The translations under genes and the position numbers were made by a program. DNA of 64,000 bases from Dysidea avara (Eukaryota; Porifera; Demospongiae; Dictyoceratida; Dysideidae). Where the stretch lies: positions 9,424,614 to 9,488,613 of the forward strand of contig NC_089273.1 of NCBI RefSeq assembly GCF_963678975.1, in the 5' to 3' direction. The notes under the pieces were generated by a model. The model ran no database searches. It was not told the DNA's origin and saw nothing but the letters and a program-made list of their open reading frames with translations. Below are positions 35,110 to 47,323 of the stretch, in pieces. How positions within the stretch are numbered: position 1 is the first letter of the stretch; the number at the start of each line of letters is the position of its first letter.

Positions 35110-35268
35110 AAGGCATAATACGCATATGGTACGTACCATACGCGCGTATGTCTGTACCGTACGCGTATGGTACGGAAAATCGTACCGTACGCGTATGGTA
35201 TGTACCATACGCGTATGGTACATACCATACGCGTACGGTACAAAATACGCATATGGTATAGAACAAAA
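35110..35268. repeat. Cluster of GTACGCG palindromes, copy 2
   Basis: At least seven near-copies of CGTATGGTACxTACCATACG-like palindromes surround the same CGGAAAATCGTACC spacer (35173-35186) as at 31321-31446. The minisatellite begins immediately to the right. Confidence 0.85.
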
Positions 35269-36775
35269 CCATCATGTAGAGAGTTCAGCTACCAACAAAT
35301 TTCCCTGTAGAAAGATCAGCTAGAAGAAGTAACCTAGTAGAGAGTTCAGTTACAAAGAAACCACCATGTATAGAGTTCAGCTACAAACTAGTGACCTTGT
35401 AGAGACATCAGCTAGTAGAAGTTACCTTGTAGAGAGTTCAGCTACAAACAATTCACCCTGTTCAGAGATCAGTTAGAAGGAGTTTTCTTGTAGAGAGTTC
35501 AGCTACAAACAAATCACCCTGTAGAAAGATCAGCTAGAAGAAGTTACCTTGTGGAGAGTTGGTTGCAAAGAAATCACGATGTAGAGAATTCAGCTACAAA
35601 CTAGTTACCCTATGGAGACATCAGTTATCTTGTAGAAACTTCAGCTACAAAGAAACCATTCTGTAAAGAGCTCAGCTGCAAACAAATCACCTATACAGAA
35701 TTCAGCTTCAAACAAATCACCTTGTAGAGAGATCAGCTAGAAGAAGTTACCTTGTAGATAGTTCAGCTACAAACAAATCACCCTGTGGAGAGATCAGCTA
35801 GAAGAAGTCACCTTGTAGAGAGTTCAGCTACAAAGAAACCACCATGTAGCGAGTTCAGCTGCAAACAAATCACCCTGTAAAAAATTCAGCTACAAAGTAA
35901 TCACCCTGTAGAAAGATCAGCTAGAAGAAGTCACTTTGTAGAGAGTTCAGTTACAAAGAAACCACCATGTAGAGAGTTCAGCTACAAACTAGTGACCTTG
36001 TAGAGACATCAGCTAGTAGAAGTTACCTTGTAGAAAATTCAGCTACAAAGAAACCATTCTGTAAAGAGCTCAGCTGCAAGCAAATCACATATACAGAATC
36101 CAGCTACAAACAAATCACCCTATAGAGAGATCAGCTAGATGAAGTCACTTTGTAGAGAGTTCAGCTACAAAGAAACCACCATGTAGAGAGTTCAGCTACA
36201 AACAAATCACTCTGTAGAGAGATCAGCTAGAAGAAGTTACCTTGTAGAGAGTCAGCTACAAAGAAACCATTCTGTAAAGAGCTCAGCTGCAAACAAATCA
36301 CCTGTACAGAATTCATCTACAAACAAATCACCCTGTAGAGAGATCAGCTAGAAGAAATTACCTTGTAGATAGTTCAGCTACAAGCAGATCACTCTGTAGA
36401 AAGATCAGCTAGAAGAAGTCATCTTGTAGATAGTTCAGCTACAAACAATTCACCCTGTACAGAGTTCAGTTAGAAGAAGTTTCCTTGTAGAGAGTTCAGC
36501 TACAAGCAGATCACTCTGTGGAAAGATCAGCTAGAAGAAGTCACCTTGTAGAGAGTTCAGCTACAAAGAAACCACTATGTAGAGAGTTCAGCTGCAAACA
36601 AATTACCTTGTAGAAAATTCAGCCACAAACAAATCACCCTGTAGAAAGATCAGCTAGAAGAAGTTATCTTGTAGATCGTTCAGCTACAAACAATTCACCC
36701 TGTAGAAAGAGCAGTTAGAAGAAGTCACCTTGTAGAGTGTTCAGTTACAAAGAAACCACCATGGAGAGTTCTGTA
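35269..36775 (+). repeat. Minisatellite array, about 48 units of 30-31 bp
   Basis: The unit is GTAGAGAGTTCAGCTACAAA or GTAGAGAGATCAGCTAGAAG, each with CAAATCACCCT, GAAACCACCAT or AAGTCACCTT after it. The two types often alternate to give a 61-bp higher-order period. TAG and TGA stops occur in every frame, so it is non-coding. The same array occurs at 51690-54785, also followed by a 180-bp tail and a hairpin. Confidence 0.9.
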
Positions 36776-36957
36776 ATAAATATACGTATTAATATTATAA
36801 ATTTTACATTTACTGATAAAATCAGAAATATTTAAAGTGTTTAAAATCTGCTTCATCTTTTCTTCTTCCTGTGGTAAAGAAAAAAGATAGGTTAAAAAAG
36901 TCCCAAAGCCGGCCATAGGCCAGTTTTGGGGTATACAAATACAAAAAGAAGTGAAAT
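36776..36957 (+). repeat. Tail segment between minisatellite and hairpin
   Basis: This 180-bp segment (including TCTTCTTCCTG and a GCCGGCCATAGGCCAG stem) is shared with 54786-54983, where it again joins the minisatellite to the hairpin. The constant order shows that array, tail and hairpin move as one unit. Confidence 0.8.
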
Positions 36958-37281
36958 CTAATCCAAAACAGCCAAGCTGTAAAAAAAGAGTGCGGCCCTC
37001 AAAAAGGCTATGGTGAAAAAAGATGTGAAATCCAAGGTGGCGGCCAAGAAATGGCTGTGATGGTAGGTTAATGGTAAAAAGTTTAATAACGACAATTCAG
37101 GTGAATTTTGTGCCAAGACCAAGCGGCACAATAATTCACCTGAATTGTCGTTATTAAAATTTTTACCATTAACCTACCATCACAGCCATTTCTTGGCCGC
37201 CACCTTGGATTTCACATCTTTTTTCACCATAGCCTTTTTGAGGGCCGCATTCTTTTTTTACAGCTGGCTGTTTTGGATTAG
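36958..37281. mobile_element. 324-bp hairpin, copy 1
   Basis: Inverted arms of about 155-170 bp start CTAATCCAAAACAGC and meet at a short loop near 37130. About 90% identical to 54984-55305. The ends resemble those of the 18163-18789 hairpin. Confidence 0.9.
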
Positions 37282-38632
37282 ATATATATTACTGATACAT
37301 TATTTGATACAATTTTACAGTTTGGTATAGCTAAATACTCCATTAAAGATATGTCCAGGAAATATCACATTATGCATGTCATGGCTAATTCCATTTGAAA
37401 GTGCACCATGCATGCATGTTTTGAATTCATGACTTCCGTAAAGTAAAGACTTTGTCTGGCATACAGTTTTACTGACATTTCCAGTAGCCGTAGCTAGGCT
37501 TTGTCTGAATAATTTTATAGCTTAGCTATACTGTCTCAGGACACCTATGATATTGTGCATGGAAAGCTATACAAATTCTGTTCAATTTTAAGAGACTATC
37601 ACATATGCTGTACAGCTAATGAGATAATATAGGCACCAGATACAAGAGCTAGCTATTTAAAATAAGCCCACATCCAGCTTCTTGTTAACAGACGACCTCG
37701 TACCAAAACTGACAGCTCTTGGTCTATTGCTTGTGAGCTTCCAAAGTCTCCTCTAGATTCGTTACAAGTCCGGTGTAATAGTTAGGCCCAGAACTAGCCA
37801 GACCATCACTCCACCGGTACATTTCTACGGAGAAACTGAACCCTCACCAAGATTCGCGCCAAAACGGTATTGGGAAGAACGCGCAGTGCTTTAATTTCTA
37901 TGCATTACATCATTTCCGGACTTCAAATCGAGTGAATATAGCGAACCCCTACTAACCATTACGAACGGCGTCACGCAGCTGGTGAAAACCTCAGTAAAGT
38001 AGCTTCACCCGCCTGCCGCGCCCCGCCTAAACTGCCGGATTTCCGTATTGTCAGAGGGGGTTCCAACGCAACCCCCCTGTATCTACCACTGAATACTATA
38101 CCATTATTACCATATGTTGGTTGAAAAGGACATTAGACTATAGTGTTTTCATTGCTGAGTCAGGCAACGTAGCTATTAGCTAATTCGTATGGTGAAGTAG
38201 TAACTCGTGACTTGCCAGCTAATTGGTTCTCGAACAGTGTATTTGGCTGGTAAAACTCTTTAAAGTCGAAGTCAACGTCGATAGTACGCGTCGAGTTCTT
38301 ATATTGACTTTGTATCACTGATTCAGCGCTGAAGCTGTGTACAAGCAACGAGTGACAGTACCTAGGTCCTAATTAATAAGTTCTTACAACAGTGTCTAGC
38401 TAGCTAACAACTCACTATCAAGCAGCTGAGATCACCGCTTTGTGTGAACTAGCTGGCAGAATTGACTACAGTAATTGAAATATCAGCCGCTAGCTCAGCA
38501 CTCACTTGTGGCCTGTAATTACTCGGTTGGAATTCTTCGGGTGTTGCTAATTCAAGTTCTAATTAGGCTACTGTGCTAGCTAACGGTGAACACAGCTAGC
38601 CACCAAGGTAAACATAATCATCAAGTGCACAA
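37282..38632. other. Intergenic DNA left of the BEL/Pao element
   Basis: No complete gene seen. The part at 37760-38100 is richer in GC and CpG (CGCCTGCCGCGCCCCGCC at about 38009-38026), unlike its surroundings, and may be a promoter region or a piece of another repeat. The rest is AT-rich with short frames only. Confidence 0.4.
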
Positions 38633-38837
38633 TGTTGCGGGGCTGACGATAGTAGGTTCGATCGAAGGTGATAACAAGAGCGATAACTAGTGACAATCCC
38701 TTCACGCTACTGAAGCCATAACTATATAGTACACACGTGAGATAATTACAAGAAACGGAAGAATACTAAGGCCTAACCTAGAGTACATAGTACAGTGTTA
38801 TACAAAGTGTATGCATGTTCAAGTTCAGTTCCCAACA
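38633..38837 (-). repeat. BEL/Pao LTR (3-prime copy on the coding strand)
   Basis: 205 bp, TGTTGCGG...CCCAACA. It matches 44536-44740 except at one base. Confidence 0.95.
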
Positions 38838-41800
38838 TCCTCCGGGGGGGCCAAGAGAGAGTCCGCCCACTCTGCAAACTTGCCCATTGCTTTCCTTGCT
38901 GAAGTACGTATTGGGCGAGGGTTAGTAGCTGTATTACTGTCATCTGAGGAGGTAATATCTGGTTGAGCTAATGGTATAGCATGATCGTCAGGGATGTGAG
39001 ATATCTGTTCAGAAGTAATATCACTGGAACTAACTTCAAGGGGGAATAGCTTCACAATTGGTCTATTGGTCTTACCGTTGCTAGTTCTTATATTGGCAGC
39101 TCGAACAAGACCATCACCACCAACAATAAGTTCTTCAACCACAGCAAGTTTCCAGTCCAGCCTTGGCCCTTCATTGTGTATCAGAACAACATCTCCCACC
39201 TTGATCTCTCGTTTGTTGTTTCCTGGCTTCTGATAGTACTCCCTTAAAGAAGTTAGGTACTCACGCTTCCACCGTGTAGCAAAGTGATTTAGCAACAATG
39301 ATTGTACTTTTGCAGCCTTGCTCAGTCTGTTGCTCTCATTGTAGGATGGATCTTGTAAATCCTCCGCCGCCACAAGATGGTGTGGTAATGTAGCCAAACT
39401 TCTTCCATGCAGCAAATGTGAAGGAGTAAGTGGTTGTGGGTCTCTTACATCATCTGAAATATAAGTGAGTGATCTGTTGTTCAATGTTAGTTCTACCTCT
39501 ACCACTATTGTCTGTAGCACTTGCAGGCTCACATGTGCTCTTCCAAGAGTCTTCTTAATGGCAGCCTTGGTTAATCCAATCAGGCGTTCCCAGAAGCCAC
39601 CAAACCATGGAGCCTTCTTTGGTATAAATTGCCAAGTTGTTCCTTGTCTGTTAATGGTTGCGATGACTTCTGAAGTAAAAAGGTTCTTAAGTTCACTTGC
39701 AGCTGCTTCATAAGTTGAAGCGTTGTCAGAGATCATGAGGTGTGGTAGTGATCGACGACCCACAAATCTACGAAAGGCTAACAAAAAGGTCTCAGTTGAC
39801 AAGTCTTCCACAATTTCCAAATGGACTGCTCTACTGGTGGCACAAGTAAATAAGCACAAGTATGCCTTAATTTCTTCACTGCCTCTCTTAACATAGAGTG
39901 CCCCAGTAAAATCTACACCAGTCACTGTGAAAGGTCTAACATCTTGTAGTCGAGATTTGGGTAAAGGAGCAGGATCAGGTGGTTTGTATGGCTTACCACT
40001 GTGTCGACGGCAGATTGTACAACGGTGTAGGATACTCCTTACAAACTGTCTGGCAGTAGGGACCCAGTATGTCTGTCGAAGAGCAGTTACTGTGCTTCCT
40101 AATCCACAGTGACATAGTTTCACATGTATGTCATGAACAATTAATCTTGTGAATGGGTGCTTGGCTGGAAGCAAGTAGGGGAACTTAGCAAGCTGACTGA
40201 TTGGGGCATTGTGGATTCTGCCTCCACAACGGATGAATCCATCTTAGTCCAAGAAAAGTCTTAACTGACGGACAAGTAGAGGTCTCTTCTTCTTAGAGTT
40301 GTGACACTTAAGGCTGTCTTGTTCTAACCAGTACACTTCCTTCTGACAGTCAGCAATCCAAGCCATTCTAGCAGTACGTAGCTCTTCAGCTGAAAGAGTA
40401 CCCTTCTTGAGTGATTGTTGGTGACAACAATTAAAGACAAATCTAAGTACATATGCAGTCACAGCCAAAAGTTTGAACAATGTACTATATTTAGTGACTG
40501 ATATGATGTAGTGCAAACCTGTGTTGGGTGGTTTCAGTCCATCTGCTGGTATGAAGTCATCAACTGTTCCAGCTAGAGCACAGAGGTAGAAAGCCGGTGA
40601 ATGCTCCCACTTTGGCCATTTGTCTTTATGTGGCAGCCATGGTGGTCCGTGTCTCCAGAACTGTGAGGAGGCAAACTGATCAAAGGAGAGTCCACGAGTG
40701 AGTAAGTCAGCAGGGTTGTCATTGGTCGGGCAGTAGTGCCAGGAAGCGGTTGGAACCAGTTGGTGAATCTCCCCAATACGGTGAGCAACAAATGGTGGTA
40801 AATGTTTGGTACTGTGTATCCAGTACATGACAATCTGGCTATCAGTCCAGAGATGAATTGGGATGGATGTCAGCTCAAGTGATGTCATAACAAAGTGGGT
40901 GATTCTTACTCCAATGACGGCAGCCATTAACTCCAGTCTGGGTAATGTGGTGATCTTCAGTGGAGCAACACGGCATTTAGCCATAATAAATGATATACAG
41001 CCTCCTGAATTACAGAATGTAACGGCTCCATATGCTTTTGTACTAGCATCAGTATATGTGTGTAGCTCAACTTGTGTAGGGTCAAAGGTGGTGGAAGTGT
41101 ACCGTCGGTTGATGGAAACAGATGGGAGATTGTGCAGATCTTTCAAAATCTCTTGCCATTCTCTGTTTAGATCGGTCTCCAAGGGTTCATCCCATTCAAC
41201 ATGCATCTGCCATAGTCTTTGCAACAAGAGTTTGGAGCGGATGGTCACAGGCACTGTAAATCCAATTGGATCAAAGGTTTTTGATGATTCTTGCAGCACT
41301 TCTCGCTTGGTTGTAAGGTTAAGGTTTCTAGTTGACAGAGCTGTTCTCTTCGGTATCAGGGATATCTGATCTGTTAAGGTGTTCCAATGCAAGCCGAGAA
41401 CATTAGTAGGAATGTTGGATTCGGCTGTGTTGTGTTGCATAGCAATTGTACAAAGCTGTTGACTATTGGAAGCCCATGCTCTTAGATTGAAACCTGCCTC
41501 TGACAGTATTGTCCTGGCCTCATGGTAGTACTGCACAGCTTCAGCTTCAGTTTTGCCACCTGAAATAACATTATCAACATACAGGTTCTGTTGAATATCT
41601 TGTGATAAGGGAGTGTTGTACTGTTGTAAATTGTGGTACAGTGTGGCATACAAAATAAATGGGGAACTCACGGCTCCAAAGAGTACAGTTCTGAAGCGGT
41701 ACACCTGAAGATCTGAGTGAGGGTCTTTTGGATTGGCTAACCAGAAAAAACGTGTGAAATCTCTGTCTTGCTCGTGGAGATAGATGTGCAAAAAAGCCTT

Positions 41801-44374
41801 TTCAATATCAGTTGACACCCCAAAATTATGAGTGCGGAAGCGTAGAAGAATGGAACAGAGATTGTTGAGAAAATCAGGACACTGTGATAAACAGTCATTG
41901 AGAGAAGGATCACTTCTGGATTGACGGCAGCTACAGTCATATACCACTCTGATTGGCGTAGTTGCAGAGTTCTTCTTCACACAATGATGTGGAATATAAT
42001 GGACTTTCCCTGTATTTGGTGTGATCGATATGTCTACCCGTTCAATGAACCCTCTACAGACCTGATCTTGGATGACTCCATCATAAAGTTGTAACATACC
42101 AGGAGTCTGTGCCAGACGCTTGGCAAGAGAGCGAACTCGTTGTAAACAAATGTTGTAGTTCGATGGTAGGGGAGGATGATGTTCCTTCCATGGGAGTTTG
42201 GCACAATATGACTTGTCGTTTAATTGTGTGATGGAATTCTTAGAGTAATGTTTGAGAAACTGTTGGTTTGTACTCAAGACGCTGTCCTTATGAGGTTCTG
42301 TGCCAGTTGTTTCTAGGGTCCAAAACTTCTCCAGATCACAGGTGACATCATCAGTTATTCCAATGTGAAAGGTACTGGTGATCTCGCTTTGAGATTTAGC
42401 TACTGGAAGTGGACCAGAAAGAAGGTACCCTAATTTAGAATTCATTGCTGTAGGACCATTTCCTCTGATAATGTCGTCTTCAACAATGTCCCAATAGTGA
42501 TCCACGCCGATAAGCAATGAAATCTTGAAATTCTCATTACTTGTAACGGGGTGAGCTAGTGGTAGCTCCCTTAAGTATGGCAACTGCACAACTTCTGTGT
42601 TGACTGTATGTGTTAGTGGTACAGCAATACTGGGTACAATGAGGACAGAAAGTGGGACATACCTTCCAGATCTGGTCTTCAACTTGATAGATGCAACATC
42701 TAATTTCTGACTGATAGGGTTATTGGCCCCAAATGTAGAAATACAGATATCCTCTTGTTTGGTTGGGTATAGGGACAGTGCATCTGCAAGGTCACTTGTG
42801 AGAAACGACCGTTGTGACCCCTCATCAAACAGGATGTTTGTCTTAGCTTCAGCATGGCTTGATGACACCGTAGCAACAGCAGTCTTTAAGAGACAAATCT
42901 TGTTTGCGTGTGAAACCATAGAGTGTTGAGTATTTGGGGATGACAGCGTGGTAAGTGAAGCATTAGTGTTAGCAGTAGTGGCGTTAATGGGAGGTTTCAC
43001 ACTTGTATTTCCTGAACTGTTGGGAGGTTGCTCAAGCAGTCGTGACATGTTTCCAGTTGTTGACTTGTCTGGTGGTTTCTCTGTATCAGCACATAAACTT
43101 GTGTGGTGTTTATGAGTACAGATCCGACAGCGGTGTTTAGAATTACACTGTGATACCCTGTGTCGTCCTAGGCAGTTAAAACACAACTTGTGTTGTCTTG
43201 CAATGTCCAACCGTTGCTTTGGATCTTTCACAGTAAGGCAATTTGCAGGAGCATGAGTGCCGTGGCAGTAAACACAGTTTGGGGTTGATACGTTCCGTTC
43301 AGTAATGCCATGTCCACGTTGTGTCTTTCTGTCAATGTTTGTAAGGAAGGTAGCAGTTGGTGGGTATCCAGATTGATGGTACTTGGTGACATCGCTTGTG
43401 CCCATCTCTAAGATGTGAATTTCACAGTGAATAGCCTTTCTAAGGTCAACAAATGTCCACTCATCTGTTCCATGAGCTCTGGCCAGATTACGCCTGATAT
43501 CCATTGGTAGTTTACCCATTATACTTGTAACTAGCATTGCTCCATACTCACTAGTAGGTTTGCCAAGTGATGTGAGAGAACGAGTGTGTGTTTCAATTGC
43601 ATCATAGAATAGTTGCAGCGAGTCGAGCGAGTTAGTTGGACCTGACATATCAATGAGTGCCTTCATGTGAGCACTGATTAGCTTGTGGGGTTGTCCATAC
43701 CTGTCTTGTAGCAGTGTTACTGAGTCATTGTAGCTATCATTGGTGAGTGGGAGGCCAGAAATTACACGTAGAGCTCCAGCCTGCAGCTGGGCACGAAGGT
43801 AGTTCAGTTTCTGCACCCCTGATAATGCAGGGTTATTGTGCACAGCTGTCTCAAAACAATCCCAGAATGATTGCCAGTCTAGAATATACCCAGAGAACAG
43901 TGGAATGCTTAACTTGGGAAGACGAGTGATGTCTTGGGGTTTATGGGTCACTGTTGCAGCAATACGTTCTGGGGAAACCCCTGGGGTAGAGTGCGTCTCG
44001 GTGTGCTCACGTGACTCTGTACTCGGTCGGAGGGAGTGGACCGGTTGAGTTACTTTACTGACTTCTATAAGATGTGTGATTCTGGCGATGTGCGTGGCTA
44101 TGAGAGAGCAATACTCTTCAGAGTCAGTGATTTCTTTCTCTAGCTCCTCCTCGTCGGTGAGTGACGCGGCTATCTTCGTATCTAGCTCTGTTAGAATAGT
44201 CTGCTTCCTTTGCAACTGGTCGCGAAGGTCTGTTAGTGAGGTAGCGTCAGGTTTTGAGGATGCGTCTGAGTTAAATATTTCTACTGTCTCCATAACCTTC
44301 GAAACTAATTTCTTCAGGTGGGATCTGTAGGCGCGACGTGACGTCGTGTTGTGCTTCAGCTCCTCCGTGGACAT
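38838..44374 (-). pseudogene. BEL/Pao gag-pol coding region
   Basis: Parts from the 5-prime side are: gag-like N-terminus with DUF1759 (about 43950-43400), CCHC knuckles (43280-43090), retropepsin-like DUF1758 with FDEGSQ (about 42850-42450), Pao-type RT with a YVDN active-site box (about 42000-41550), RNase H (about 41080-40700), then integrase HHCC and core (about 40130-39450) and DUF5641 (about 39250-39050). The region is close to full family length and is treated here as a young fossil with about one break. Confidence 0.9.
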
Positions 44375-44535
44375 CTCGATGAATCGTCAGCTTGTCTGAA
44401 AATAGAGTCAACAAAAACAACAGTGTCAATATGGCGGCGTGCTTGCCTCTACGGGTACCGTTTCACACCACGGTACCAGGTTGAAACGCTTGCGATGAAG
44501 ACCAGAAAGGTCTAGAGTGGTCACAGCACCAGAAA

Positions 44536-44740
44536 TGTTGCGGGGCTGACGATAGTAGGTTCGATCGAAGGTGATAACAAGAGCGATAACTAGTGACAAT
44601 CCCTTCACGCTACTGAAGCCATAACTATATAGTACACACGTGAGATAATTACAAGAAACGGAAGAATACTAAGGCCTAACCTAGAGTACATAGTACAGTG
44701 TTATGCAAAGTGTATGCATGTTCAAGTTCAGTTCCCAACA
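44536..44740 (-). repeat. BEL/Pao LTR (5-prime copy on the coding strand)
   Basis: 205 bp, the promoter-side repeat of the element, followed on the coding strand by a leader of about 160 bp before the coding region. Confidence 0.95.
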
Positions 44741-44745
44741 CACAA

Positions 44746-45756
44746 TTCAGTGCGGAAAATCCAGTAACAGCTTAGTTACAGCTAAGTACACCACCTGTAG
44801 CTATTTTTCATTCATTTTGTCCCAGCTTTGCTTGTTGCAAGATACGTGGCTACCCAGCAGAGGGAGATCAAGCTACTCAATCAACCTTAACTGTACTTCA
44901 GACATCTATATGGGAGTGATTTGTAGGAACTAACCAGATATAAGACTCGGTCCTGATTCATAGTGATATACGGTAGATAACATCAAGGACAAGTGATCAT
45001 AGCTATCATTGTAGAAGTTGTCCAGTTTGTTGTTTTGAACTAGTTTTAGTTGACTGAAGAAGATCATTTCATTGAACAACTGATTTGTGTTTTAGATAAG
45101 GTAGTTGTACGGCTACACTAGACTAGTTGGTTAGTCACCTAACAACACTGATAACATTTAGTAGCAGTTATCGAAGTACCACTTGTGAGAAATTTCCAGG
45201 TAAGACCATAATCTACATGTGTTATATGTAATACTCAAGTTAGATCCATAAAATAGTTGTATTATTTTGACTTTTGTTAGTGGGCTGGTGTCTCAGTGCA
45301 GAGAGATGGCTTTGTGAAAGTCAAATATACAGTATAATATTGATTACCTGTAGCGTGCCATGTAGTTTCTGATCATTAACAGCATCTATAAGTACATAGC
45401 CCTCCCTATTTTTATTATGTACCCTTGTTATACATAATAGAAGAAAAGCGGTTACTGCATGAACCGAAATATTTTTTCATGGATAACACAAAATAACTGA
45501 CAGTCATCCATGTACACAAGTAGTTGTATGTTACAGTAGGTATGCTCCCAGTATAGCTATCAACTTAAGGGCATGCGTCTGGTAATCTCCCCAAGTATTT
45601 GACTTTAGGGTACACAACAAGTAGTATTAGCATAAGTTGGGTTCTGCTTTGGTTTCTTCTTCATAGTTTTAAGTTATGTTCGTAATAAGTATCGTACAGC
45701 TTACTTCTTGAGTCACATTTATAAGATAGAAAAGCAGGGTAGGTGGGTAGCTATCA
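44746..45756. other. Non-coding DNA right of the BEL/Pao element
   Basis: No gene recognised; AT-rich with short frames only. Confidence 0.5.
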
Positions 45757-45840
45757 GCGATTGCACAGTGGTTAACACATTGGCCTAGCACACCAGTAGT
45801 CCAGGGTTCTAGCGACAGATGAGTTTTGTGTTTTTTTACG
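45757..45840 (+). mobile_element. tRNA-derived SINE head
   Basis: GCGATTGCACAGTGGTTAAC looks like a tRNA 5-prime half with an A-box-like AGTGGTTAACACATTGG. The B-box-like GGGTTCTAGCG follows at about 45804-45814, at tRNA-like spacing. A T-rich stretch follows. Such heads (AGTGGTTAA...GGCCTAGCA...GGGTTC) are common in animal SINEs. The 3-prime part and target duplication were not delimited. It is not a functional tRNA gene. Confidence 0.6.
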
Positions 45841-47314
45841 TTTGCTTTTAATTAGTAACCCTTTCTGTTTAAGTTTTATTGTCTGTTCAACAGATGATAT
45901 GGCTCATTGAACTGGCTTTTACGTAGTTCAGCATCCACTGCCTATAATAAAACACTACAATTTAGTGTTCTAGTTATATTTTCTTGAAAATTGTCTTTCA
46001 AATGAGGTGACTTGTAAAAGGTTACTATACGAACATGTACCCTTGCACCTTTTGAGTTTACCATACTTTTCTGGCCTAGTATTTAATTCAACTGAATCAT
46101 ATTCACCAGCTTTTATCTATACCAACACCATAAGTTAGTCATGTTCCATCCTGTCATGTGATTTCTCCTACATGGTGCCCTTGTATGAGTTGTAAAGATT
46201 GATCTATTTGTTTTGTGCATAGAGTGAAGAGTTCACTGCAGTCCTCCTTTTGTACAATTAGCACTAGAATGGAACTTTAAGTATTATTATCAATAGTGAC
46301 TGTAATGTAATAATTATTTGAAGCTGGTGTAACCAAGTACTTCTAAGTTAGACAGTTCTTTATATAACGATCAGCCAGATAAATGCATGCATAAAGGTAT
46401 CTTACACCTGTACTTCAATTTGCTGAAAGTGCAACTGTGATAGTGCATCGTTGTTTTCCACTGTTGACTGTCACATGTATAATGGGTATAATTTGTATTT
46501 TAAATTTGTAGTGACTAGATTGATTGCAGAGATACTTCTCAAACTGTTCATTTTTTTATAGTGTCATGTATGGGGGTGAAAGCATAGCTGAAAATAAACT
46601 ATAATAGCTGCTTCACTTTTCAGTAATCAATGGTTAGGGACCAACTTAAGGAAAGCATTTGGATGCAAAATTAGTTTTATTATATGTACAAGTGAATGTC
46701 TGGAACAACACTTTGTTTTGATTTGGTATACAAAGATTCACCATGCAGTCATTGGCAAACAAGTGCAAGTAAAAGTCAAGTTTGATTAGGGATCATAGAA
46801 TAAAAACTGTTATGATGCAACATAATAGGTTGCCTGCATCTGCTTATATAAGTAGTAGTTTATGTTTCAGCCTATATTCATTGCTGAATTATTGAGGATT
46901 TGATCTAATGTCCGCTACTTTATCTTTACGTGTAAGCAACTTCCCTTACAACATTTTTGTTTCAAACTTCTAGTTCCTATTTTGTGATACATGCATTGAT
47001 ATTATGCTGTCAATCATGAGACAGACTTATTAAAACATTTGGTGGTCATGGATATACAGCATGATCAACATCTGACTGGTCCATTGTAATTGTGTCAATT
47101 GCTGCTACTTTCATACTTCAGTCACCTGTTGTACAATGAAGTTATGAACTATCTATCCAGCTTGATTCTGATATAGAGATCACCTACAGATGATATTTTG
47201 TAGTACATATATACAATAATATTTGTAACATGGAATGAGGGATTTGCCTGATATGTATGCCGAAAGCCTGAGGGTTGTGGGCATATACATATATTAGGCA
47301 ATCCCAAGTAGCCA
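45841..47314. other. 1.5 kb without a recognised gene
   Basis: AT-rich, stop-rich in all frames. It is the target region of the foldback element to its right. Confidence 0.5.
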
Positions 47315-47323
47315 TGTTACGTA

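Larger units (their letters stand above)
38633..44740 (-). mobile_element. BEL/Pao LTR retrotransposon, very young
   Basis: The unit is flanked by two 205-bp LTRs that start TGTTGCGGGG and end CCCAACA. CACAA lies on both sides (38628-38632 and 44741-44745), a 5-bp target duplication. Coding parts on the minus strand run in BEL/Pao order: gag-like DUF1759, zinc knuckles, DUF1758 aspartic protease, reverse transcriptase, RNase H, integrase zinc-binding and core domains, DUF5641. The LTRs differ at one position, so insertion is recent. The coding region is nearly whole, with about one break. Confidence 0.95.

Noticed and set aside
35269-36775. The minisatellite as a CRISPR-like array
   Set aside because: Units are variable tandem repeats without constant repeat/unique spacer structure, in a eukaryotic context.
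40863-41369. 168-residue plus-strand frame
   Set aside because: It is the antisense shadow of the BEL/Pao coding region.
45757-45840. A functional tRNA gene
   Set aside because: The A- and B-box-like blocks are present, but the acceptor stem does not pair and the B-box is degraded; a SINE head is more likely.
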